Below are positions 1 through 8,379 of a stretch of DNA of 10,456 bases, piece by piece. The notes under the pieces were generated by a model that was given only the letters and a program-made list of their open reading frames with translations, was not told where the DNA came from and searched no databases. How positions within the stretch are numbered: the first letter of the stretch is position 1; each line of letters begins with the position of its first letter. The stretch covers positions 1 to 10,456 of the forward strand of contig JASHQV010000183.1 in the NCBI GenBank assembly GCA_030038955.1, given 5' to 3'. Position numbers and translations under genes: made by a program. The DNA is from Solirubrobacteraceae bacterium (lineage in GTDB: Bacteria > Actinomycetota > Thermoleophilia > Solirubrobacterales > Solirubrobacteraceae).

Positions 1-325
1 AGGAGGCGAGCCGGATCTCGATGTCGACGCCGGCCGGGAGGTGGTCCAGGCGCTGCAGCGAGTCGACGGTCTTGGGGGTGGGCTGGTGGATGTCGATCAG
101 GCGCTTGTGCGTGCGGATCTCGAAGTGCTCGCGCGAGTCCTTGTCCTTGAACGGCGAGCGGATCACGCAGTACACGTTCTTCTCGGTCGGTAGCGGCACC
201 GGCCCGGAGACGCGCGCGCCGGTGCGCGTGGCGGTCTCGACGATCTCCTTGGCCGCCGCCTCGATCGCCGTATGGTCGTAGGATTTCAGGCGAATCCTGA
301 TCTTGTTCTGGGCGATTGTTGCCAC
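1..325 (-). CDS. rpsJ: Ribosomal protein S10 (NusE), 3' end at or beyond window edge
   Basis: S10 is a component of the 30S subunit head and, as NusE, also joins NusB in transcription antitermination. The minus-strand reading frame gives about 108 residues starting (M)ATIAQNKIRIRLKSYDH. It contains the conserved S10 stretches SGPVPLPTEK, RSPFKDKDSREHFE and THKRLIDI, and ends EIRLAS at the window border. Typical S10 is 100-105 residues, so the stop is probably the next codon, outside the window. I chose the GTG at 325 because it gives the usual short N-terminus ahead of KIRIRLK; no strong Shine-Dalgarno sequence is visible, only a purine-rich run. It lies 128 bases downstream of tuf, in the classical tuf-rpsJ order, but a strong terminator separates them. 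It therefore probably begins the S10 ribosomal-protein operon with its own promoter. Identification is secure; only the exact end is unknown. Confidence 0.96.
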   Translation of the reverse strand, partial: MATIAQNKIRIRLKSYDHTAIEAAAKEIVETATRTGARVSGPVPLPTEKNVYCVIRSPFKDKDSREHFEIRTHKRLIDIHQPTPKTVDSLQRLDHLPAGVDIEIRLAS

Positions 326-362
326 GAGGGCTGAAGCTCTCTTTGCTCTCTTCTCAGTGCAC

Positions 363-393
363 AGGGCGGGACCGGGGCCTCCGGTGCCGCCCT
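363..393 (-). promoter_or_regulatory. Hairpin in the rpsJ leader
   Basis: An imperfect inverted repeat lies about 38 bases upstream of the rpsJ start. Seven outer pairs (363-369 with 387-393) and five inner pairs (371-375 with 381-385) flank a single G:G position, with a five-base loop. No T-run follows on the minus strand, so it does not look like a terminator. A leader structure ahead of the S10 operon could serve autogenous ribosomal-protein control, but nothing here ties it to a known leader class. Confidence 0.4.
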
Positions 394-410
394 CGCTCGT
401 CGTATCTGCT

Positions 411-449
411 GAAAAACAAAGGGCGGGCGGCCTGGTGGGCCGCCCGCCC
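411..449 (-). terminator. Strong intrinsic terminator after tuf
   Basis: Read on the minus strand, a perfect 12-bp GC stem (449-438 with 432-421) with a five-base loop is followed at once by TTTGTTTTTC (420-411). It starts only four bases after the tuf TAG stop. Stem, loop and T-tract all fit a rho-independent terminator. There is no T-tract in the plus direction. It should end the fusA-tuf transcript before rpsJ. Confidence 0.93.
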
Positions 450-453
450 CAAA

Positions 454-1644
<1,191 letters not shown>

Positions 1645-1674
1645 TTTCTGATGCTCCTTCTGCTTTCAGGTTTC

Positions 1675-1695
1675 TTCGCCCTTTTCGAGGGCGAA
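1675..1695 (-). promoter_or_regulatory. Hairpin and possible promoter in the fusA-tuf spacer
   Basis: A perfect 8-bp stem (1675-1682 with 1688-1695) with a five-base loop lies in the 118-base gap between fusA and tuf. No T-tract follows on the minus strand. Just upstream on that strand is TATCTT, which fits a -10 hexamer, but I found no convincing -35 box at the right distance. The hairpin may be a processing or stability element. Extra tuf promoters downstream of fusA are known in other bacteria, so a separate tuf transcript is possible but not shown. Confidence 0.3.
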
Positions 1696-1762
1696 CCAAA
1701 TGAAGATACAAGCTTCCGTCCGCCGGTGCTGACATACGTCGTGCCGCCGGCCGGTCATGCGC

Positions 1763-3850
<2,088 letters not shown>

Positions 3851-3919
3851 GTCCAGTTGGCGTTCGGCGAAACCTGTGATTGAGCGGTTGTCCTTGGACC
3901 CGTGTGGCCGCGGCGGCGG

Positions 3920-3973
3920 GTGCGGACGCCGGGACCGGTACGGACGCCGCAGCCAGTACGGACGTTGCGATCG
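3920..3973. repeat. Three imperfect 18-bp tandem repeats upstream of fusA
   Basis: Three adjoining units (3920-3937, 3938-3955, 3956-3973) share the core GTRCGGACG at the same phase, with the second half diverging. They lie 70-123 bases upstream of the fusA start, between it and the terminator at 4021-4041. They could be protein-binding half-sites or merely low-complexity drift. Confidence 0.45.
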
Positions 3974-4020
3974 TGCACGCGCGTCCGGGGGCGGTTGCGG
4001 GCCTAGAGGTTGCGGGCGTG

Positions 4021-4041
4021 AAAAAGGGCCCCTCGGGGCCC
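4021..4041 (-). terminator. Intrinsic terminator upstream of fusA (possible attenuator)
   Basis: On the minus strand a GGGCCCC/GGGGCCC inverted repeat (4041-4035 with 4032-4026, or a 6-bp stem with a CGAG loop) is followed by TTTTT (4025-4021). This is a good rho-independent terminator in the same direction as fusA and about 170 bases before its start. No minus-strand gene exists between it and the divergent gene at 4204. It therefore terminates a leader RNA, a small RNA, or read-through from farther right. Confidence 0.75.
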
Positions 4042-4154
4042 CATCACGACGCGGATGTCGTCACGGGCGGATCGCTCAGTCGCTCAGGGTCTCCATTGGT
4101 CAGGTGTGGCCGGTGCCCACGCGCAAGCACAGCGGAGCGCCCGAGCCGACACCG

Positions 4155-4160
4155 AATATA
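4155..4160 (-). promoter_or_regulatory. Possible -10 element for a fusA leader or small RNA
   Basis: The minus strand reads TATATT here, in an otherwise GC-rich gap, which fits a TANNNT -10 box. The hexamer 17 bases upstream (CCGGAA) does not resemble TTGACA, so the promoter call is weak. A start just downstream would give a roughly 125-base RNA ending at the terminator 4021-4041. The same AT-rich patch could instead drive the plus-strand gene at 4204. Confidence 0.25.
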
Positions 4161-4203
4161 GCAGAGGGACGTTGGCGTTCCGGAGGGTGGTGGAGGCGTG
4201 TCG

Positions 4204-4695
4204 ATGGCTGCTGAGCGCGGGCTCGCGCGGTCGCTGTTCGCCGGCGGCGTGGCCGGTGCCGTGCTGCTCGCGGTGTCGCAGTTCCTGAAGCTGTACGGGA
4301 CCCACATCCAGGCCCGGCACGTGGTCGTCGACACGGCCACGGTCGGCGCGAACCACGGGTATGCGCTGCTGCCGGTGGCGCTGCTGGCGGCGCTGCTCGC
4401 CTACGGGGTGTGGCGGGTGCTGAGCCGTCCGGCGCTGCTCGCGATCGGCCTGCTCGGGCTGGCGTCGCTGCTGATCACGCTGCTGCACGATCTGCCGGGC
4501 GCGCACGCCCAGGGGCTGAAGACGTTCCAGGGTCACTACGTGCTGGCGGTCAACCGCCCCGAGCTCGGTCTGTACGTGGAGACGGCGGGGGCGCTCGTGC
4601 TGCTGCTGACGTGCGTGCTCGGGTTCATGCTGCTGGGAGCGCCTCAGGCGGCTGAGCCTGCGAGGCAGTCGGGAAGGCGCGAGGCGGAGGCGTAG
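4204..4695 (+). CDS. Small integral membrane protein, unknown function
   Basis: I do not recognise a named family. The 163-residue product has four likely membrane helices, at about residues 10-28, 51-70, 76-95 and 124-145. A polar loop lies between helices 1 and 2 (with KLYGTHIQARH), another between helices 3 and 4 (HDLPGAHAQG), and the C-tail is charged. I prefer the ATG at 4204 because GGAGG at 4192-4196 is seven bases ahead of it. The in-frame GTG at 4198 would leave only one base of spacing, although another GGAGG lies farther upstream. The plus strand gives a coherent hydrophobic protein, while the overlapping minus frame is Arg/Gln-rich shadow. It is divergent from fusA and separated from the next gene by 345 bases, so it is probably monocistronic. 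Confidence 0.8.
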   Translation: MAAERGLARSLFAGGVAGAVLLAVSQFLKLYGTHIQARHVVVDTATVGANHGYALLPVALLAALLAYGVWRVLSRPALLAIGLLGLASLLITLLHDLPGAHAQGLKTFQGHYVLAVNRPELGLYVETAGALVLLLTCVLGFMLLGAPQAAEPARQSGRREAEA

Positions 4696-5040
4696 GCGAC
4701 AGGCACCACGTCCTCGCCCGGAGGTAAGCCAGCTGACATGCGGCATGGTTTTTCGCGGCGGACGCGATTGAACCCCGGACGAGAGGTAAATTACTGCGCG
4801 CGAGGGTTGTTCCACTGCAGCCCCCGGTCCCGTGTGGTGGGCGACCCTCGCGTCAGCTCCCGGCAGCCCGGCCGCGACGCTCAACGGCTCCCAGGCGATG
4901 ATCGTCGGCCGACCGCGAAAGCCGCGCTCGCCGGGGACTGTCGCGACATCAGCTGCGGATCCAAGGCGCGCTATCGCGACGCTTGCATCCACAGGTCCTG
5001 AACCGCCGACATATCCTGTCCTTGAGAACGTGGAGCGTTG
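4696..5040. other. Intergenic region with structured DNA, no gene seen
   Basis: This 345-base gap lies between the membrane-protein gene and the methyltransferase run. It holds a weak terminator-like element (4-bp CATG stem then TTTTT, 4737-4753), a TAAATT hexamer (4787-4792), a long hairpin (4798-4853) and a TATCCT hexamer (5012-5017) that could be a -10 for the next gene. I found no core motifs of a SAM, SAH or cobalamin riboswitch and no tRNA. Confidence 0.5.
4798..4853. repeat. Long inverted repeat ahead of the methyltransferase run
   Basis: The arms 4799-4809 and 4842-4852 form 11 consecutive pairs, including one G-T. A G-T pair at 4798/4853 extends them, and CCAC/GTGG (4812-4815 with 4837-4840) continues the stem inward. 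There is no T-tract, so it is not a standard terminator in either direction. It could be a factor-independent stop for the upstream gene, an operator, or part of a leader if the promoter lies upstream of it. Confidence 0.5.
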
Positions 5041-6882
5041 GTGGAGAAGCAAGATCTAGCTGCCCGCAGCGACAGCGGCTACGAGCGTCTGCAGACCGCC
5101 CTGGTTGAGCAGCGCTGCGTCGTGCTCGACGGCGGCATCGCCACCGAGCTGTCGCCCCAGCACGGCCAGGACTACGAGCGGCTGTGGGGGATTGAGGCGC
5201 TGGCCTCGGACCTCGACGCGGTCCGTGACGTGCACCGCAGCTACGTCGACGCCGGCGTCGACCTGCTGACGACCAACACCTGGGCGCTGCCGACCGTGAT
5301 CGGCGCAGGCGGCTACATCCAGCCTGCGGGTGAGCGTCCGCTGCACTGGATGGAGGTGGCACGTCGTGGAGTGCAGGTCGCGCGGGAGACGATCGACGCC
5401 GCCGGACGCGGCGACGAGTGCGCGGTCGCGTTCTCGCTCAACGGCGACATCGACGGGCCTGACGGGCCCGAGACGATCGCGTTGCTGGAGCGAGTGCTCG
5501 CCTCGCAGAAGCCCGACCTGCTGCTGCTGGAGACGCTGTCGGTCGTGCGCAGCTCGCTGTTCGCGGTCGTCGAGGCGCTGCTCGCCACGTCGATCCCCGT
5601 GTGGCTCGCGTTCCGCCGCTGCCCGCACGGCCTCTGCGGCGTCTATGGGCAGCACTGGGGCGGGCCCGACAATGACGCCTTCGGGCGGGCGGCCCGGCGG
5701 TTCGAGGAGATGGGCGTGTCGGCGCTACTGGTCAACTGCATCCCGCCCGACCACGTGGACGGGATGGTCTCGCATCTGCGCGACTTCACCGACATGCCGC
5801 TGGGCGTCTACCCCAACCTCGGTTACCACACCAGCGCCGGCTGGCGGTTCGAGTCGGAGATCGGCGGCGACGAGTACGCCGAGCTGGCGCTGCACTGGCG
5901 CGCCGAGGGTGCCCAGATCATCGGCGGCTGCTGCGGTACCCGCCCCGAGCACATCGCCGCCGCCCGCACGGCTCTGGCCGCCACCCGTCCCGGCCGCGAG
6001 CGCCGCAGCCAGTCCACCACGAGTGCGTCGGAGCGCGCCGCGATGTCGCCACGAGCGGCGCCCGCCTGGTCCGATCGCCGTGGACGGTCGCTGTTCCCGC
6101 CGGCTTTCCCGAAGCTGGCGCGGCACCCGGAGGTGCCCGTGGCCGCACCCGGCAGCTACTTGCTGTGGCGCCACCTGTTCGAGCACGGGATCGGCGCCCA
6201 CCAGCGCTGCCTCGACATCGGCAGCGGCGTCGGCCTCCAGACCGTGCAGCTCGCACTCAACGGCGCCAGCCACGTGCACGCGATCGACCGCAGCGACCAG
6301 GCGATCGCGAACACGCTCGACAACGCCTTCCGCAACGGTGTCGCCGAGCGCGTCACGACCGAGGTCGCCGACGTCTATCCGTGGCTGCCGGAGGAGCGCT
6401 ACGAGCTCGTCGTCGCCAACCTGCCGCAGGTGCCGGTGGACCCACTGTCGCAGCGGGTCTCGCACAGCCCCACCGACTACTGGGGTCGCAGCCTCGTCGA
6501 CCAGGTGATCAAGAAGCTGCAGCTGGCGCTGGCGCCCGAGGGCAGCGCGCTGCTGATCGTCACCTCGCTGCTATCGCGGGAGCGCACGGTCGAGCTGGTG
6601 TCGAGCGCCGAGCTGGTCGCCGAGGTGATCGACTGGGAGCTGCAGAACCTGCCGCGGGAGTTCGAGGAGCAGCGCGAGCACATCGAGCAGATCGAGCAGC
6701 TGACCGACGCCCATACGCTGTCGATCGGCGAGCAGCTGGTGCTCGTCACCTACCTGCTGGAGTTGCGCCACAGCCCGCGCGGCGGGCAGCAGCCAGGCGG
6801 GCAGCAGCCAGGCGGGCAGCAGTCAGGCGGGCAGCAGCCAGGCGGGCAGCAGCGAGGCGGTCGGCCCGGTCCGGGGCTGTGA
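5041..6882 (+). CDS. Homocysteine S-methyltransferase fused to a class I SAM-dependent methyltransferase
   Basis: The N-terminal half belongs to the homocysteine S-methyltransferase family (Zn-dependent barrel, Pfam S-methyl_trans). Counting from a TTG at 5038, it shows LDGGIATEL (30-38) and the three zinc cysteines C234 (VNCIPP) and C298-C299 (GGCCGT). A basic, Ser/Ala-rich linker (about 313-350) leads to a Rossmann methyltransferase with LDIGSGVG (392-399), acidic AID (D417) and a catalytic-loop NLPQ (461-464). The last motif resembles the (N/D)PPY of HemK/MTS-type enzymes but is not identical. The tail is five GGQQP-like repeats. I prefer GTG at 5041 (GGAG five bases ahead); TTG at 5038 is the longer option. 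The first half would transfer methyl groups to homocysteine to make methionine; the second would use SAM on an unknown acceptor. A LuxR gene overlaps its stop. The domain calls are firm; the substrate of the second domain is unknown. Confidence 0.9.
   Translation: MEKQDLAARSDSGYERLQTALVEQRCVVLDGGIATELSPQHGQDYERLWGIEALASDLDAVRDVHRSYVDAGVDLLTTNTWALPTVIGAGGYIQPAGERPLHWMEVARRGVQVARETIDAAGRGDECAVAFSLNGDIDGPDGPETIALLERVLASQKPDLLLLETLSVVRSSLFAVVEALLATSIPVWLAFRRCPHGLCGVYGQHWGGPDNDAFGRAARRFEEMGVSALLVNCIPPDHVDGMVSHLRDFTDMPLGVYPNLGYHTSAGWRFESEIGGDEYAELALHWRAEGAQIIGGCCGTRPEHIAAARTALAATRPGRERRSQSTTSASERAAMSPRAAPAWSDRRGRSLFPPAFPKLARHPEVPVAAPGSYLLWRHLFEHGIGAHQRCLDIGSGVGLQTVQLALNGASHVHAIDRSDQAIANTLDNAFRNGVAERVTTEVADVYPWLPEERYELVVANLPQVPVDPLSQRVSHSPTDYWGRSLVDQVIKKLQLALAPEGSALLIVTSLLSRERTVELVSSAELVAEVIDWELQNLPREFEEQREHIEQIEQLTDAHTLSIGEQLVLVTYLLELRHSPRGGQQPGGQQPGGQQSGGQQPGGQQRGGRPGPGL
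6781..6855 (+). repeat. Five 15-bp tandem repeats in the 3' end of the methyltransferase gene
   Basis: Five units of 15 bases (GGCGGGCAGCAGCCA with single-base changes in units 3 and 5) run from 6781 to 6855, with a five-base remnant after. In frame they encode GGQQP/GGQQS/GGQQR, a flexible Gln/Gly tail after the folded methyltransferase domain. Because 15 is a multiple of 3, copy-number change would not shift the frame. Confidence 0.95.
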
Positions 6883-6887
6883 GCCCC
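6873..6887 (+). promoter_or_regulatory. Hairpin presenting the GTGA stop/start overlap
   Basis: GGGGCT (6873-6878) and AGCCCC (6882-6887) form a perfect 6-bp stem whose three-base loop is exactly GTG (6879-6881), the proposed luxR start. The TGA stop of the preceding gene occupies 6880-6882. Ribosomes ending the upstream gene would melt this stem and stand on the start codon, which suits translational coupling. Confidence 0.5.
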
Positions 6888-7805
6888 TCGCAGATGCATT
6901 CGAAGCCTCGCCCGAGCGCGCCGCAGAGTCCCGCGAAGCCGGACCTCGCCGCGGTGCTGTCGCGGCTGGCCGAGCTTGGGCCGCCGAGCGAGCTGCGTCT
7001 CAAGAGCCCGTCGATCGCGGCGGCCGCGCTCGACTTCGACCGCGTGCTGCTGAGCAGCGTCGGCGACGGGACGCTGGCGGCGGCGGCGCTGCACCTGCCC
7101 GAGCCCGCCGCGGCACGGGAGCTGCTGGAGCTGCTGCAGCAGCAGCCGGTCGCACTCGGCTACCCGCTGGTCGAGGGCGAGATCATGCGCCGGCGCCGGG
7201 CCCAGCTCGTCAGGCACACGCGCGGGCAGCCGGCGCCGCGAGGCGCGTTCAGCGAGTTGCTCGGCTGGACCGACTGCGCGATCGCGCCGGTGATCCTCGA
7301 CGGCCGCGTGATCGGCTTCCTGCACGCCGATCGCCAGCCGAGTGGTCGCGAGCTGACCGACGCCGACGCGGCCGCGCTGGCCAGCTTCGCGGTGTGCTTT
7401 GCGCTGGTCTACGAACGGGCGGTGCTGCGTCACCGGCTGCGCGTGCAGCTGAACGAGCTGCGTGACGTCGCAGGCTGGGCCGACGCGCGTAGCAGCGAGC
7501 TCGGCGAGCGGGCGATCTCACTGGACGAGATCGCCGGCGCGCAGCCGCCTGCGTCGGCGCTCCCGGCGGCGGTCGACGCGACCGCCGGCCTCCGGGACCT
7601 GCTCACGCGCCGCGAGCTCGATGTGCTCGCGCTGGTCGTCGCCGGCCACACGAATGCCGGCATCGCCAAGGAGCTGGTCGTGTCCGAGGGCACCGTCAAG
7701 TTCCACGTGAAGAACATCCTGCGCAAGCTGCACGCGTCGAACCGGGCCGAGGCGACCTCCCGGTACCTTCGGCTGACGCTGGGCCAGCGCCGCCAGCCCG
7801 GCTGA
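6879..7805 (+). CDS. GAF-like sensor and LuxR-type DNA-binding regulator
   Basis: A cytoplasmic transcription regulator of 308 residues. The C-terminal helix-turn-helix of the LuxR/GerE type (about 242-300) has LTRRELDVLALVVAGHTNAGIAKEL and VSEGTVKFHVKNILRKLHASNRAEA, split by a single Val. The N-terminal two-thirds is an alpha/beta domain with hydrophobic segments AIAPVILDGRVIGFLHAD and LTDADAAALASFA, which look like a GAF domain. It has no phosphoacceptor receiver domain, so it is not a classical response regulator. The start GTG at 6879 overlaps the previous stop (GTGA); ATG at 6894 is an alternative. No clear Shine-Dalgarno sequence precedes either, which fits translational coupling. Its place between a methyltransferase and a lipoprotein suggests local control. 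The bound ligand cannot be read from the sequence. Confidence 0.88.
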   Translation: MSPSQMHSKPRPSAPQSPAKPDLAAVLSRLAELGPPSELRLKSPSIAAAALDFDRVLLSSVGDGTLAAAALHLPEPAAARELLELLQQQPVALGYPLVEGEIMRRRRAQLVRHTRGQPAPRGAFSELLGWTDCAIAPVILDGRVIGFLHADRQPSGRELTDADAAALASFAVCFALVYERAVLRHRLRVQLNELRDVAGWADARSSELGERAISLDEIAGAQPPASALPAAVDATAGLRDLLTRRELDVLALVVAGHTNAGIAKELVVSEGTVKFHVKNILRKLHASNRAEATSRYLRLTLGQRRQPG

Positions 7806-7837
7806 CCGCGGCCCCTTACCGCGACCTCCACCACCCC

Positions 7838-7846
7838 GAGGAAGGA
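7838..7846 (+). promoter_or_regulatory. Strong ribosome binding site for the lipoprotein gene
   Basis: GAGGAAGGA ends seven bases before the ATG at 7854. This is the best Shine-Dalgarno match in the plus-strand run and contrasts with the missing site for the luxR gene before it. It suggests the lipoprotein is translated independently and more strongly. Confidence 0.8.
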
Positions 7847-7853
7847 TCCACAC

Positions 7854-8354
7854 ATGCAGAGGCTGTCCGCGATATTGCTCGTTCCGACGCTCGCGCTCGC
7901 GCTCGCCGCCTGCGGCGGCAGCAGCAAGCCGGCGACGCGATCATCGACTTCCTCCAGCAGCGCCACGAGCAGCTCGACGTCCGCCGTCACCGTCAAGGCG
8001 GCAACAGTCAAGCCGTTCGGGCAGATCCTCGTCGACGCGCAAGGTCACGTGCTGTACGTGTTCGCGCCCGACAAGCACGCCCGCGTCACCTGTACCGGCG
8101 CGTGCGCGGGCAACTGGCCGCCGTTGATCCTGCACGGCGCCAAGGCGGCCGCCGGCACCGACGTCAGCCAGTCGCTGCTGGGCAGCGACCCGGACCCGTC
8201 CGGCGGCCGCGTCGTGACGTACGCCGGCTGGCCGCTGTATGCGTACATCCTCGACAGCTCCGCCGGCGAGGCGAGCGGCCAGGCACTCGACGTCAACGGT
8301 GGCGCCTGGTACGTGATCACCCCCGCCGGCAAGGTGATCACGAAGCGCGGCTGA
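7854..8354 (+). CDS. Secreted-repeat lipoprotein (COG4315 / Lipoprotein_15 type)
   Basis: An exported lipoprotein of 166 residues. The signal peptide (1-19) ends in the lipobox LAAC, with lipidation expected at C20, so the mature protein is anchored to the outer face of the cytoplasmic membrane. A Ser/Thr/Ala linker (about 23-44) follows. The folded part has two repeats of the 'secreted repeat of unknown function' type: one with ILVDAQGHVLYVFAPDK and a GNWPPL end, the second with TYAGWPLYAYILD and ending GGAWYVITPAGKVI. Two cysteines, C80 and C84 (CTGAC), lie at the end of the first repeat, close enough to form a disulfide or bind a ligand. It is 48 bases after luxR and probably cotranscribed, and converges with the minus-strand run 25 bases downstream. 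The biochemical role of this family is not established to my knowledge. Confidence 0.9.
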   Translation: MQRLSAILLVPTLALALAACGGSSKPATRSSTSSSSATSSSTSAVTVKAATVKPFGQILVDAQGHVLYVFAPDKHARVTCTGACAGNWPPLILHGAKAAAGTDVSQSLLGSDPDPSGGRVVTYAGWPLYAYILDSSAGEASGQALDVNGGAWYVITPAGKVITKRG

Positions 8355-8379
8355 GAGGCGCGTCGGAGCGCCCAGCCGG

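Larger units (their letters stand above)
3851..4203. other. Long non-coding gap between fusA and the divergent membrane-protein gene
   Basis: No convincing gene lies here. Going leftward on the minus strand toward fusA it holds an AT-rich patch, an intrinsic terminator (4041-4021), two copies of a GGTTGCGGGC direct repeat (3993-4002 and 4008-4017), and about three copies of an 18-base imperfect repeat (3920-3973). It must carry the promoters for two divergent transcripts. The short reading frames crossing it are low-complexity and not credible. Confidence 0.6.

Noticed and set aside
3880..4161. A 93-codon plus-strand open frame between fusA and the membrane-protein gene.
   Set aside because: Low-complexity, crosses short direct repeats and a minus-strand terminator, and has no homologous feel; better read as non-coding.
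4762..4815. A stretch containing GATTGAACCCCGG that resembles the complement of a tRNA T-arm.
   Set aside because: The five-base T-stem does not pair, and no acceptor or D-arm can be built around it.
4696..5040. A SAM, SAH or cobalamin riboswitch before the homocysteine methyltransferase.
   Set aside because: Expected from the gene function, but none of the conserved core motifs I know for these classes is visible; a covariance search would be decisive.
4084..5052. A 322-codon minus-strand open frame opposite the membrane-protein gene.
   Set aside because: Composition is Arg/Gln/His-rich and not protein-like, while the plus strand gives a coherent four-helix membrane protein.
6781..6855. 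CRISPR-like array from the repeats at the end of the methyltransferase gene.
   Set aside because: The repeats are 15 bases, directly adjoining without spacers, and in frame inside a gene.
6165..6878. Upstream extension of the LuxR frame into the methyltransferase gene.
   Set aside because: The extended part is an Arg/Ala-rich out-of-frame translation of the methyltransferase domain and its repeats.
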